64,000 bases of DNA from assembly GCF_022836845.1 (NCBI RefSeq), contig NZ_JAJNNZ010000005.1:186001-250000 (forward strand), read 5' to 3'. The stretch is from Vibrio gelatinilyticus (GTDB lineage: Bacteria > Pseudomonadota > Gammaproteobacteria > Enterobacterales > Vibrionaceae). Below the pieces are notes generated by a model. That model searched no databases, was not told the DNA's origin, and worked only from the letters and a program-made list of their open reading frames with translations. Shown here in pieces: positions 6,866 through 15,706 of the stretch (position 1 is the first letter of the stretch; every line of letters starts with the position of its first letter). The position numbers and the translations under genes are program-made.

Positions 6866-8212
6866 TTAATATGCTATTCCTTGTTTAATGAATACGATGC
6901 TGTCTTCATTTTCCGAGTATATTTTCTCCCAGCTATCACCGCGCTCAAGAATATATACCACTTCATGTTTTAGTTTTTTTACTGGCGTGGTTAGTGACGA
7001 GTTTTTATAAGATTGCGTTTCGTTGTCGATAACACCCGTTGGCAACTTACGTAATGTGTTAGGCAATTGGTTAAGTGCATATTGGTTTGAATCAGAGTTT
7101 TCGACTTGTAGTGATTTCAAATACCACTCTAAAGCGGTACTGTAGCTTTGCTCTACTCCCTTACCCTCTGCGTAGTAGTGCCCGATAAAGTTCATCCCTC
7201 GAAAATGACCTTGATTAGCGGCTAGGCGGAACCATTTAAGCGAATCTGCGATATCCTTTTCCGTTTTATTTTCCTTTTTCACTATCATCGTTCCTAGATA
7301 ATAACTTGCAGGAGCAAAACCAAGCTCTGATGATTCTTCTAGAAGAGAAATACCTTTTAAGTAGTCTTCTTCTGATACTCTCTCTTTTATCAGGATCAAG
7401 GCCAATTGATACTGAGCAGTCGCATGACCCGCGCTACCAAGTTCATACCAGTATTTCGCACTTTCTAAATCATTCTCCAATTGGTATCTATGACCATTAA
7501 GAAACTGGGCAGTGATATGCCCTGACCGCCCCGCCTTTATGAATAACTCATCTGCTTTAGCTGTATTTTTTTCTACACCCAAGCCATTTTGATGGATTTT
7601 TGCTTGATGAAAAATCGAATTATGGTCATATTTTTCTGATTGTTTTAACAAAGTTAAAGCATACTCTGGATCGCTAGCAACCCCCGAACCTGTAAGGTAA
7701 AGTCGTGCCAATTGTGTAGTCGCACAAGGGTGGCCTTGCAAATGCGCAGCTTCAAGCCAACTTGCTGAAATAACGAGATTCTTTTTTACATGCGTGCCTT
7801 GCATTGCACGCATTCCAAACAAAAATTGTGCACGTGAATCCCCATTCTCAGCAGCGCGCCAATACCAGTAGAGAGCATCATGGTCACTTTCAGCCACTTG
7901 ATAGCCAATGTCATACATAACCCCGAGCCTATATTGAGCTGCCCCATCATTATCTTTGGCTTTATCTAGCAGTTCTTTAAGCGTAAATTTCTGTATTTCT
8001 TTAAAACCGATAGGGTCTCCAATACCGCAATAGTCATAATGGCGAAATCCAAAAATCCTTACATTGGCGGTAATTACCATTGGGACTATAAGCTTATCGT
8101 TCATAGACTTTGTAAAAGCAATGCTTTTGTCACCTTTTTCTCCATGTTTATTAGCCGATGTACAGCTAATAAGCAAAGTAGTAAGTAAAACTATCAGTAG
8201 TTTTATTTTCAT
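6866..8212 (-). CDS. Sel1-repeat lipoprotein
   Basis: 448 residues. The signal peptide ends in a lipobox (LLISC, Cys at about 17), so the protein is a lipoprotein. From about residue 85 to 370 there are some seven Sel1-like helical repeats with the AAxxGHxxAQxxLG pattern (AAENGDSRAQFLFG, GSAGHATAQYQLA, AANQGHFRGMNFIG). A short C-terminal domain follows without repeats (VVYILERGDSWEKIY). The start is preceded by TTGGAAG. Sel1 proteins mediate protein-protein contacts, and here the partner is probably the exported TPR protein of the same operon. The substrate or pathway cannot be read from the sequence. Confidence 0.7.
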   Translation of the reverse strand: MKIKLLIVLLTTLLISCTSANKHGEKGDKSIAFTKSMNDKLIVPMVITANVRIFGFRHYDYCGIGDPIGFKEIQKFTLKELLDKAKDNDGAAQYRLGVMYDIGYQVAESDHDALYWYWRAAENGDSRAQFLFGMRAMQGTHVKKNLVISASWLEAAHLQGHPCATTQLARLYLTGSGVASDPEYALTLLKQSEKYDHNSIFHQAKIHQNGLGVEKNTAKADELFIKAGRSGHITAQFLNGHRYQLENDLESAKYWYELGSAGHATAQYQLALILIKERVSEEDYLKGISLLEESSELGFAPASYYLGTMIVKKENKTEKDIADSLKWFRLAANQGHFRGMNFIGHYYAEGKGVEQSYSTALEWYLKSLQVENSDSNQYALNQLPNTLRKLPTGVIDNETQSYKNSSLTTPVKKLKHEVVYILERGDSWEKIYSENEDSIVFIKQGIAY

Positions 8213-8282
8213 CTTCCAATATCCCTATTTACGCTGATCTCAGTACTCGAGAAACACAGCTACCTAGTTCCTATGACTAACA

Positions 8283-8591
8283 TTGCATGTTACGACTGGT
8301 TTGAAGGGAATGTTAAATAAAAAACTCACTAATTACTCAATCTCTTTAATAATAGAAAATAAGCCTAAAAGATTTGTGATTACCCCTATAATGTGTGTCC
8401 CTTTAATTTCCGAAACAAAGGGTTTTTACATTTCTACCGATACGGTTGCATCTGGTTGTACAAACAGCGAGTTAGGCGGTAGTTACCACCAAGTGCGGGT
8501 TTCAACATTCGTACAACACGAAATAACGCATGCTACAGCAGCTTTCATTCGAGATAATGTGATTATGTGGGATTATATTGATGACTTTTAG
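8283..8591 (+). pseudogene. Fragment of a paralogue of the lipoprotein at 9391
   Basis: From 8409 the frame reads KGFYISTDTVASGCTNSELG and AAFIRDNVIMW, which parallels NGYYVSNDVYAQECKNSDFD and GVFVKDDSVIW at the C-terminus of the protein at 9391. The N-terminal part is missing. The homology starts immediately after the 17-bp repeat at 8392-8408, which marks the break. No signal peptide, so it is probably dead. Confidence 0.6.
8392..8408. repeat. Distal copy of the 17-bp repeat flanking the Sel1-TPR operon
   Basis: TGTGTGTCCCTTTAATT is identical to 5215-5231. The two direct copies bracket the Sel1-TPR block (about 3.2 kb), and the right copy sits at the point where a lipoprotein paralogue is cut, suggesting insertion or duplication of the block. 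Confidence 0.6.
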
Positions 8592-8683
8592 ATAATACCC
8601 AATAAGTAACTAACAAGACTGGCATAATTAGCAAATGTCGTTAGTGAGCTGGTTACACCTCAAGTAACCAGCCAATGGATGTT

Positions 8684-8749
8684 TCAGCTACGTTTATACG
8701 AGAGAACAACACTATTTGGCATACTACCGATAACCCTACCACTAACTAA
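8684..8749 (+). pseudogene. Second remnant of the same lipoprotein family
   Basis: Twenty-one codons and a stop read SATFIRENNTIWHTTDNPTTN, matching the last residues of the intact copy (GVFVKDDSVIWQNTSQELIN) and of the fragment at 8283. Downstream, 8780-8845 encodes a further unplaced piece (QYYQPTYRVAVMKNG). The region is a graveyard of tandem copies. Confidence 0.45.
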
Positions 8750-8852
8750 GCTCTATACGTAGCTACACCTTTCCAAAACGATGGTAACATGGCTGCTACT
8801 CAATATTATCAGCCCACCTACCGTGTTGCTGTTATGAAAAATGGATAAATAA

Positions 8853-9062
8853 ATGCACACTACAAGCCTACAACTAGATGCCAAAGCTCAGGATATCGTT
8901 TGTGATCTATTAGAAGGGTTAGAACAAGAGAACGGATGGTTCAAAATGACAGTGCGTTATGCCGCGTTGATCGATGCCAAACTTAAGCAGCACCAATATA
9001 TTGGCCGTGTTGTGTGGTTTAGTGACGTGGACTTTATTGAAAAAGAGATTGAATACAGCTAG
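8853..9062 (+). CDS. Hypothetical 69-residue protein
   Basis: Small open frame with protein-like composition (LLEGLEQENGWFKMTVRYAALI) and no signal or membrane segment. It lacks a clear ribosome-binding site; the upstream bases are AAATGGATAAATAA. It lies among gene remnants, so it may itself be a truncated piece. No family is recognised. Confidence 0.35.
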   Translation: MHTTSLQLDAKAQDIVCDLLEGLEQENGWFKMTVRYAALIDAKLKQHQYIGRVVWFSDVDFIEKEIEYS

Positions 9063-9390
9063 GTCTGTTTGGATGATTGGGCGATACCATACAGCTACTG
9101 GTGTTGTCGTCCTGCTCCTTGTGAGGGTTTAGCCCTAACGGCACAAGATTCAGTCTCCCACCGACCATTACGATAGCGCTCTTTTTCTCATTCTCTGCAA
9201 TGTTGACGACGCTAATAACTAGTTTGTGGTTCTGGTGATGATGACTTCACTCAGCTCTAAATAGAGTTGCAAGGTAAACGTGTGGTCTTTAAGACACTCG
9301 CGATCTCTCTTTTTTACTTTTCTTTCTTAATCTCAGCGGGTTATGTCCGCCTTATTGAATAAGGTGATATATAAAAAGGGCATTGCAACT
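9063..9390. other. Gene-free stretch before the lipoprotein gene
   Basis: No convincing gene. Reading on from the stop at 9062 gives a protein-like run (LDDWAIPYSYWCCRPAP) without a start and ending in stops, so this may be decayed coding sequence. A T-rich tract near 9306-9330 could contain the promoter for the next gene. Confidence 0.4.
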
Positions 9391-10101
9391 ATGAGCTATT
9401 TCAAACCGCTACTGCTGGCATCAGTGGTATTGTCGATAGCGGCATGCAATTCAGACTCTCTTTCGTTTTATCAGGCAACGGGGGATGAGCAAGGTATTTA
9501 CATTGATAGCCAAAAGCCAATAGTGATGTTTGTGGACACAGAAACGAACGAGTTCCCTGTGTTTATTGGCGATTTCAATAAAGGTGCTGTCTACGCGACG
9601 AAACGGACGATTGATACGTTGCCAAATATCAAAACCAAAGGGGCGATTTCGGGTGGTCTGTTTGGCTGGCTAGACGATGAAGATACCGAACTTAAGATCC
9701 AGATAGCCGACAATACGGCCACTGTTAGCGGCGTGATGAACAAGGGCAGTATCGACTATTCCCTGTCAAAGAGCAGCGATTCACAGTCATTGCAGGAGTT
9801 AGCATCGGGTTGGGTGGAGGATACCTCTTATTTGAACTGGCAAATTCTGGAATCTGGTATGTTTATGATTAACACCAAATCGTTAGGGTGCGTCTTAACA
9901 GGCACAATGGTCGAGAAAAATGGCTATTACGTTTCTAATGATGTCTATGCTCAGGAGTGCAAAAACTCCGACTTTGATGGTGAATACACTCACGCCAGGC
10001 TCGCAACCTTCCAGCAAAATCAACGTCAGTATTTGGTTGGTGTGTTTGTAAAAGACGATTCTGTGATTTGGCAAAACACATCACAAGAGCTCATCAACTA
10101 A
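9391..10101 (+). CDS. Lipoprotein, intact member of a locally duplicated family
   Basis: 236 residues. Start chosen at 9391 rather than 9343 because it is preceded by AAAAAGGG at 11 bases and begins a proper lipoprotein signal (LLLASVVLSIAAC, Cys about 19). The mature protein has two parts: a beta-like N-terminal half and a C-terminal ~90 residues with two cysteines (LGCVLTG, AQECKNSD) and a final VFVKDDSVIW strand. That C-terminal unit is duplicated as fragments at 8409 and 8684. Function unknown; probably envelope-located. A hairpin follows. Confidence 0.6.
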   Translation: MSYFKPLLLASVVLSIAACNSDSLSFYQATGDEQGIYIDSQKPIVMFVDTETNEFPVFIGDFNKGAVYATKRTIDTLPNIKTKGAISGGLFGWLDDEDTELKIQIADNTATVSGVMNKGSIDYSLSKSSDSQSLQELASGWVEDTSYLNWQILESGMFMINTKSLGCVLTGTMVEKNGYYVSNDVYAQECKNSDFDGEYTHARLATFQQNQRQYLVGVFVKDDSVIWQNTSQELIN

Positions 10102-10122
10102 GACAATAAAGCCATCATCTCC

Positions 10123-10157
10123 ACGAATGAAGCACAGAGGTACACGGCTTCATTCGT
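10123..10157 (+). terminator. Strong hairpin after the lipoprotein gene
   Basis: Perfect 11-bp inverted repeat ACGAATGAAGC / GCTTCATTCGT (10123-10133, 10147-10157) with a 13-base loop, 21 bp after the stop. There is no T-run, so termination may be imperfect. Confidence 0.55.
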
Positions 10158-10258
10158 ATTGGGTGTTTACTTTGAGAGGGGCTTCAACACTCATTCGCCC
10201 TTGCACAAAACATCATCATCGTTCACATTAGGCGTACTTCTGAATCAAAGGATGATTG

Positions 10259-11155
10259 ATGTCTACCGCCAGCTTTTTACGTTTGATCTGTCTCGCCGCT
10301 ATTTGGGGTGGCTCCTTTATCTTTATGCGCATCGCCGCCCATACTTTCGGTCCGGCATACTTGATCGAGTTCCGTGTTGGCTTTGCCGCCATTAGCTTGT
10401 TATTAGTGTCTATCTACCTCAAACGTCGCTTACCATTTTTTAAGCACCCCAGACACTTTTTTACCATTGGTCTTTTTAATACCGCGTTACCTTTTCTTTT
10501 TTTCGCTTACGCTGCGCAAACGCTAAATGCGTCAACTTTGGCGGTTCTCAATTCTACTGCTGCCATTTGGGGAGCGTTAATTGGGTTCTTTTGGCATAAA
10601 ACGCCATTAACGCCCAAGGCGTTATTTGGCATGGGGTTAGGGGTGTTTGGTGTTGCTGTGCTTGTGGGTTGGGATGCAGTTAATATTGGTGAGCAGGCTG
10701 TATGGCCGATAATCGCGGGTATTTCGGCGGCGTGCTGTTATGGCATCGCCACTAATTACGCCAAAACAGCGCCTCAGGTTGCCGCTTTTGATAATGCTCA
10801 TGGCAACATGTGGGCCGCCGTGCTCATTGTTATGCCTTTATTGCCGTTCATTCCTATGCGCGCCGCACCATCGGGCTACGAGATGGGCTCCGTTCTCGCG
10901 CTTGGTGTGATATGTACTGCCGCGGCTTACCTGCTTTACTTCAAGTTAATCGAGGACATTAGCCCTGCGTCAGCACTTTCTGTGACCTTCCTTATCCCTG
11001 CTTTTGGTATTTTGTGGGGCTATTTGATTCTTGACGAGCCCATTGGCCTTAATACCGTTGTCGGTACAACGTTGGTTTTGTCGGGCACCATGTTGGTCAC
11101 TGGCTTTTCTATTCGCAACTTGTTAATTAAGAAACCCCGCACTAAGGTTTCTTAA
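10259..11155 (+). CDS. EamA-family drug/metabolite exporter
   Basis: 298 residues with ten predicted membrane helices in two EamA repeats, the typical DMT size. N-terminal motif LAAIWGGSFIFMRIA and a second-repeat EPIG in YLILDEPIG are characteristic. ATG at 10259 has AAAGGA six bases upstream; the TTG at 10256 is not needed. It is followed after 25 bp by a second EamA gene, so the two are probably cotranscribed and may export related compounds or form a pair. Substrate unknown. Confidence 0.8.
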   Translation: MSTASFLRLICLAAIWGGSFIFMRIAAHTFGPAYLIEFRVGFAAISLLLVSIYLKRRLPFFKHPRHFFTIGLFNTALPFLFFAYAAQTLNASTLAVLNSTAAIWGALIGFFWHKTPLTPKALFGMGLGVFGVAVLVGWDAVNIGEQAVWPIIAGISAACCYGIATNYAKTAPQVAAFDNAHGNMWAAVLIVMPLLPFIPMRAAPSGYEMGSVLALGVICTAAAYLLYFKLIEDISPASALSVTFLIPAFGILWGYLILDEPIGLNTVVGTTLVLSGTMLVTGFSIRNLLIKKPRTKVS

Positions 11156-11180
11156 TTACATCGCATACTGGGAGTTTGCC

Positions 11181-12023
11181 TTGCCAACCATCCTAATCAC
11201 CGCTTTGGCGATGCTCGCGTTTGCCGCAAACTCTTTGTTGGGCCGCGCAGCCCTGCTTGATGATGTTATGGATCCGGCAAGCTTTACTTACCTTCGCTTG
11301 ATTTCCGGAGCCATAACTCTGGTCGTTATTCATTTTCTGAGCCGAGGTAAAACCAACGAGCTGATAAATGCTCGTTTTATTGCTTTTTCGGGAATTGCCT
11401 TATTTGTCTATGCGCTGTGCTTTTCTTATGCCTATACCAATATCGAAGCAGGTATGGGCGCATTGCTACTGTTTGGCGCTGTTCAGCTTTCGATGATTGG
11501 TTTTTACTTGGTGCAGGGCAACAAACTCTTTCGTTGGGAATGGTTGGGCATCGCTGTCGCCTCAAGTGGCTTTGTTTTGCTGTTACTGCCTTCGGCCGAT
11601 TCTCCCAATATACTCGCCTCTTCGTTAATGATTTTGTCGGGGGTCAGCTGGGCCATATTTACCTTACTGGGCAAACATGCCTCGTCTGCACGAGTGGGCA
11701 TCACTCAAGGATTTGTTGGCGCTGGCATTATTGCGATGCTTGCCAGCCCCTGGATGTTTACCTACTCAAGTATCAGCTTTAACGGCGTGATGTTAGCGCT
11801 CACTTCAGGTGTTATCACTTCAGCGCTGGGCTATGTTATTTGGTATTACGCGGTGGCTAAGCTCACGGTATTGCAGGCGTCCATTTCACAATTATCGGTG
11901 CCGGTGATTGCGCTGTGGCTGGGCTCGCTCTGGCTTGGTGAATCCGTTTCTATCTTTCTTATCTTGGTCAGTGCCATGATTTTAGGTGGCATAGCGCTGG
12001 TTTTTCTGACTAAGCCACGTTAG
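11181..12023 (+). CDS. EamA-family drug/metabolite exporter, second of a tandem pair
   Basis: 280 residues, ten predicted helices, starting at a TTG preceded by GGGAG. The N-terminal repeat begins LAMLAFAANSLLGRAAL, and the C-terminal repeat ends LWLGESVSIFLILVSAMILGGIAL, the usual EamA signature. It shares little direct sequence with the gene before it, so it is not a recent duplication. Inner-membrane exporter of unknown amino acid or metabolite. Confidence 0.8.
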   Translation: MPTILITALAMLAFAANSLLGRAALLDDVMDPASFTYLRLISGAITLVVIHFLSRGKTNELINARFIAFSGIALFVYALCFSYAYTNIEAGMGALLLFGAVQLSMIGFYLVQGNKLFRWEWLGIAVASSGFVLLLLPSADSPNILASSLMILSGVSWAIFTLLGKHASSARVGITQGFVGAGIIAMLASPWMFTYSSISFNGVMLALTSGVITSALGYVIWYYAVAKLTVLQASISQLSVPVIALWLGSLWLGESVSIFLILVSAMILGGIALVFLTKPR

Positions 12024-12117
12024 GTGTGCAGTTGGCTACAAACCATGGTGGCCTATTAAAAACCAGTTGCTTTGTTGTCAAAACTCGTTAAGTTAGCCGG
12101 GCAATTTTTACTTCATC

Positions 12118-13461
12118 ATGGACGTTTCGAATATGACTTCAGCCATCACCTTTATTGATTCTGGCCTAAAACACACACCACATTATTTTGATATTCCCGT
12201 GGATCACAATGACCCCTCCAAAGGGACATTGCAGGTTTTTGCTCGCGAAATTGACTGCGCAAAAGGCGCTAGCGACAAACCTTGGCTGGTGTTTTTTCAA
12301 GGTGGCCCTGGTTTTCCATCCCCTCGCCCTAATGGTAACAGTGGTTGGATGAAACGAGCACTGCAAGACTACCGAGTATTGCTGCTTGACCAGCGTGGCA
12401 CTGGGAATAGCTCTGTGATTAATCACCAAACACTGGCACATCTTTCGCCGCAACAACAAGCCGAATACTTAAGTCACTTTCGGGCAGACAGTATCGTACG
12501 TGATGCTGAACATATTCGAAAAGCCCTGGGCATAAAGCAGTGGGCAATCCTTGGCCAAAGTTTTGGCGGCTTTTGTTCATTGACTTACCTTTCGCTGTTT
12601 CCTGAAAGCCTAAGCCGCGCCTTTATTACCGGTGGCGTCCCTTCTGTATCCCGTCACCCTGATGATGTGTATGAAGCGACTTTCCTGCGTACCAAAGCTA
12701 AGAATGAGGCATTTTTTGCACAATTTCCAAAAGCCCAGGGGCTATGCCAGAAAATAGCGAATCACCTGCTGCAAAACGAAGTGTTTCTGCCCAATGGCCA
12801 GCGCTTTACTGTCGAGCAATTTCAGCAAATTGGTATCAATTTTGGTGTCAGTGACACTTTTCTACCCACCTACTATTCGCTGGAAAATGCACTCATAGAG
12901 ATCAATGGTGTGACGACGTTACGCTATGAATTCTTAAATGAAATGCTGATGCAACAAGCGTTTCAGACCAATCCTATTTATGCACTGTTGCACGAATCCA
13001 TTTACTGTCAGGGGGTTGCTTCTGACTGGTCGGCACACCGGGTTCGTGAGCGCTTCGATGAGTTCAATTACCGTTCAGGCTCTGACGACAGCCATAGTGA
13101 AAGTGCATTTTACTTTACTGGTGAGATGGTCTTCCCGTGGATGTTCGAGCAATACCAGTGTTTGCAGCCACTGCAACAGGCCGCGCAACTACTGGCTGAG
13201 AAAGACGATTGGGGCAGCCTCTATGACGCTAACGTATTGGCCAACAACACAGTGCCGGTGAGCTGTGCTGTCTATGCCGATGACATGTTTGTAGAGATGG
13301 ACATCAGTCGTGAAACCTTAGCGCGCATCCCTAACTCTAAGGCGTGGATCACCAATGAATATGAACACAATGGGTTGCGCGCAGATGGCGAACGTATTCT
13401 AGACAAACTCATAGAGATGAGTGATCACACTCATTATTGCCAACTGACTCAACAAGCGTAA
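12118..13461 (+). CDS. Alpha/beta hydrolase, S33 prolyl aminopeptidase-like
   Basis: 447 residues. The oxyanion motif FFQGGPGFPSPRP at about 60, DQRGTGNS at about 98 and the nucleophile elbow GQSFGG (Ser148) are those of family S33 proline iminopeptidases. The probable acid is in AVYADDMFVEM and the histidine in NEYEHNGLR. No signal peptide, so it is cytoplasmic. It should release N-terminal proline from peptides, although related enzymes have other substrates. ATG at 12133 is an alternative start. It stands alone, 94 bp after the exporter gene. Confidence 0.75.
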   Translation: MDVSNMTSAITFIDSGLKHTPHYFDIPVDHNDPSKGTLQVFAREIDCAKGASDKPWLVFFQGGPGFPSPRPNGNSGWMKRALQDYRVLLLDQRGTGNSSVINHQTLAHLSPQQQAEYLSHFRADSIVRDAEHIRKALGIKQWAILGQSFGGFCSLTYLSLFPESLSRAFITGGVPSVSRHPDDVYEATFLRTKAKNEAFFAQFPKAQGLCQKIANHLLQNEVFLPNGQRFTVEQFQQIGINFGVSDTFLPTYYSLENALIEINGVTTLRYEFLNEMLMQQAFQTNPIYALLHESIYCQGVASDWSAHRVRERFDEFNYRSGSDDSHSESAFYFTGEMVFPWMFEQYQCLQPLQQAAQLLAEKDDWGSLYDANVLANNTVPVSCAVYADDMFVEMDISRETLARIPNSKAWITNEYEHNGLRADGERILDKLIEMSDHTHYCQLTQQA

Positions 13462-13788
13462 TTCACCGTTCCATTCTTTTTTGCTGGCGAGTAAACTCCA
13501 AACGCGTTGCCGCCAGCTATGATCACCTTGCACCAACTTACTAATTAACAATGTTTTTTTATGATTTAGTTAATGGGTTTGCACCATTTTGTCACAGAGA
13601 GTTTTCTCAACTGTAAAGCAAAGTAAACACTCACGCCGTCATGGATTCACTGCGAGATCTCGACACATGTCACATTTCAAGCGATATTAAGCGCCAATTT
13701 CCCCCCTGGCGGTTAATGACTGGGGCAGGTCGGGATTTGTACACTACGTACAGTCAACATGTTTAACAGAAAACGGGATCAATTCATC
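13462..13788. other. Intergenic region before the YitT-like gene
   Basis: No gene seen. GTAAAGCAAA GTAAACACTC at 13613-13632 is a pair of 10-bp spaced repeats resembling the four-copy operator at 15671, but two copies are weak evidence. An AT-rich stretch at 13547-13580 is compatible with a promoter. Confidence 0.3.
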
Positions 13789-14397
13789 ATGGACAAGGAT
13801 CATAGTCTTCGCGAAAACTTACTCGCACTTCTTTTAGGTAGTGGCTTAGTCTCTTTAGGCGTTATCTTCTTTAATCAGGTCGGATTACTGACAGGCGGGA
13901 CAGCCGGACTGGCCATTTTTATCACTAAAGTCACCGAGCTTTCTTTTGGTCAGGTATTCTTTGCTCTTAACATTCCATTTTACCTATTGTCGGCTTATCG
14001 CATGGGCAAAGCCTTCACCATCAATACCTTCGTGGCGGTGAGTATTGTTTCCTTTGCGGTAGACCATCTGCATCACGTGATTCAAATTTCCCATATTGAA
14101 CCTTTATACGCAGCCTTAATTGGTGGCGGGCTGATTGGCATTGGTATGCTAGTGATTTTCAGGCACAAAATGAGCCTGGGCGGCTTCAATATTCTTGCCC
14201 TTTACCTACAAGAGCGCTTTGGTATCCGAGCAGGAAAAGTTCAGATGGGTCTAGACTGTTCTATTGTGGTGCTGTCACTGTTTATCGTCGATATTCAGCT
14301 TATCGCACTATCAATACTAGGAGCCATTACTACAAATCTAATATTGGCAATGAACCACAAACCAGGGCGTTATCAACCGGTTGTGAGTGCGGGCTAA
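13789..14397 (+). CDS. YitT-family membrane protein
   Basis: 202 residues from the ATG at 13789 (ATG 13759 would add ten residues). Five or six predicted helices. The first helix pair contains the family-typical FNQVGLLTGGTAGLAIF, and GGGLIGIGMLVIFRHKMSLGG is the second glycine-rich segment. This matches the N-terminal membrane part of YitT/DUF161 proteins; the C-terminal DUF2179 domain of Bacillus members is absent. Transported substrate unknown. Monocistronic. Confidence 0.75.
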   Translation: MDKDHSLRENLLALLLGSGLVSLGVIFFNQVGLLTGGTAGLAIFITKVTELSFGQVFFALNIPFYLLSAYRMGKAFTINTFVAVSIVSFAVDHLHHVIQISHIEPLYAALIGGGLIGIGMLVIFRHKMSLGGFNILALYLQERFGIRAGKVQMGLDCSIVVLSLFIVDIQLIALSILGAITTNLILAMNHKPGRYQPVVSAG

Positions 14398-14708
14398 CCA
14401 ATCTAACTTTAGATTTGGGTGCCAGCGGTAACGCGGCTTTATTGAAGCCGTTTACCGAAAAACAGCCAAACGTGTCAGTAGACGACTAAGATGGAAAATC
14501 TGACAGTAGAATTTGAACTTTGGGATTTACGATTTGTTGATAAACGAGAACTGCGAGATCACCAATGACCCGCGCCAAAATTTATTGGCCCTCGCTCACG
14601 TATAAGCTAACCGCATCGCGTTTTTAACAAGCAAAGGGCCGGTACGACTATCGACAGGATCATTTAGCCCCCCTCTTACACTGCACTTCAATACGCTACT
14701 GGTACTAC
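14398..14708. other. Intergenic region with only weak signals
   Basis: Nothing firmly supported. A small hairpin (CCAATCT/AGATTTGG) follows the YitT stop. A 25-codon frame at 14491-14568 begins MENLTVEFELWDLRFVDKRE but lacks a ribosome-binding site and is not called. Confidence 0.3.
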
Positions 14709-15005
14709 TTAATCAGCATCGATAACGAAATTATCTGTAGGATCTAATGCCAAAGAGCCATTGCATCTAGGACAGGGTTTAAGACTACTCCACTCGACCA
14801 AGTGAGTACTATTGCAGCTGGAGCAGTTATTCTCGATTGGGGCGTCTAAAGATGGACGCACTAGGGGCAATACTATGTCTTGCAGCGTTTCACAGCTTTT
14901 GCAATAAAACGTATTCGTTGGCCCTGAAAATAACGCATCTTCTCCTCCAGATACCGTTGCAGTCAGCCCACAGTCTTGGCATTTATAAGCTCTCAACGTC
15001 GCCAT
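14709..15005 (-). CDS. Small zinc-ribbon protein
   Basis: 98 residues with four CxxC pairs: YKCQDCG near residue 9, FYCKSCE near 35, NNCSSCN near 61 and KPCPRCN near 77. These form two zinc-ribbon-like sites. The sequence between is acidic, and there is no signal peptide or membrane segment. Likely a cytoplasmic zinc protein binding nucleic acid or another protein. I do not recognise a named family. Single gene with no obvious partner. Confidence 0.6.
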   Translation of the reverse strand: MATLRAYKCQDCGLTATVSGGEDALFSGPTNTFYCKSCETLQDIVLPLVRPSLDAPIENNCSSCNSTHLVEWSSLKPCPRCNGSLALDPTDNFVIDAD

Positions 15006-15210
15006 ATACCCTCCCCTTCAGTACTAATTTCAACAAGCATGACCTTCAAATTACATTCCCACTGCATATCCATGTACTATGAGCTATTTGCAATTTAGGA
15101 CAGCAAGTTGTCATAGTGGCATCTTATTTAATCTCTATGGAAGAGTAGACTACGCACCGTTTCTATAACAACAATAGGTAGGCAAAAGGTGATGTGAGCC
15201 AGGCTAAGTC

Positions 15211-15245
15211 AACATAGCCCTAGGCATTCAACCTAAGGCTATGTT
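15211..15245 (-). terminator. Terminator after the EF-hand gene
   Basis: AACATAGCC / GGCTATGTT (15211-15219, 15237-15245), extended by CTAGG/CCTAA with one mismatch, lies about 13 bp beyond the stop of the minus-strand EF-hand gene. Confidence 0.6.
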
Positions 15246-15257
15246 TGCTTCGTTTTC

Positions 15258-15620
15258 TCAACCATTCCCTTTACCAAAACCACCTACCATTTTGTTGCTT
15301 CGTTGACCCTGTTTTTTTCCGTTCATTGGCGGGTTTGCTTGCATCCGACGAGATTGCATCGCATCAAACTCATCAACGCTAAGTACACCATCGCTGTTGC
15401 TATCAAACATCTCAATGTTCGGCCCCATTGTGGCATTTTTGCGCTGACGCCCTTCCAGTTGTTGCTCAGACATTCTTGCTTGATGAAACGTTACCAACTC
15501 TTGGTGAGTGATTTGTTGGTTGTTATCGATATCAATATCGGTAAACAACGGTGCTTGGCGACCCGCTGCGTATGCGCCAGTCGCTAAACCAATTGCTAGT
15601 ACATAAATGAGTGCTTTCAT
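15258..15620 (-). CDS. Periplasmic EF-hand protein
   Basis: 120 residues. Signal peptide MKALIYVLAIGLATGAYA is followed by two EF-hand loops: DIDNNQQITHQEL near residue 30 and DSNSDGVLSVDEF near residue 75. Both carry the acidic residues of a calcium loop, the second being canonical. The C-terminus is basic and glycine-rich. It probably binds calcium in the periplasm. A strong SD (GGAGGGAG) precedes the ATG, and four 10-bp direct repeats upstream suggest control by an OmpR-family regulator. Comparable calcium-responsive EF-hand genes are known in the CarRS/VprAB regulon of V. cholerae, but that link is inference. Confidence 0.7.
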   Translation of the reverse strand: MKALIYVLAIGLATGAYAAGRQAPLFTDIDIDNNQQITHQELVTFHQARMSEQQLEGRQRKNATMGPNIEMFDSNSDGVLSVDEFDAMQSRRMQANPPMNGKKQGQRSNKMVGGFGKGNG

Positions 15621-15670
15621 GAGAACTCCCTCCGTTAAGCCTGCTTCACTTTAACTGTAGGTACTTGCAG

Positions 15671-15706
15671 GTAAAGCAACGTAAGGAGGTGTAAAGTTGC
15701 GTAAAG
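15671..15706 (-). promoter_or_regulatory. Four tandem 10-bp repeats, response-regulator operator candidate
   Basis: GTAAAG, GTAAGG, GTAAAG and GTAAAG begin at 15671, 15681, 15691 and 15701. On the coding strand of the EF-hand gene this is CTTTAC repeated every 10 bp, 50-85 bp upstream of its start. One helical turn per repeat is the pattern bound by tandem dimers of OmpR/PhoB-family regulators. Confidence 0.6.

Noticed and set aside
13613..13632. GTAAAG/GTAAAC repeat pair upstream of the YitT-like gene as an operator
   Set aside because: Only two repeats with a mismatch; common enough by chance, although similar in spacing to the EF-hand operator.
14491..14568. 25-codon frame MENLTVEFELWDLRF...
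   Set aside because: No ribosome-binding site, no neighbour and no recognised family; could be chance or a remnant.
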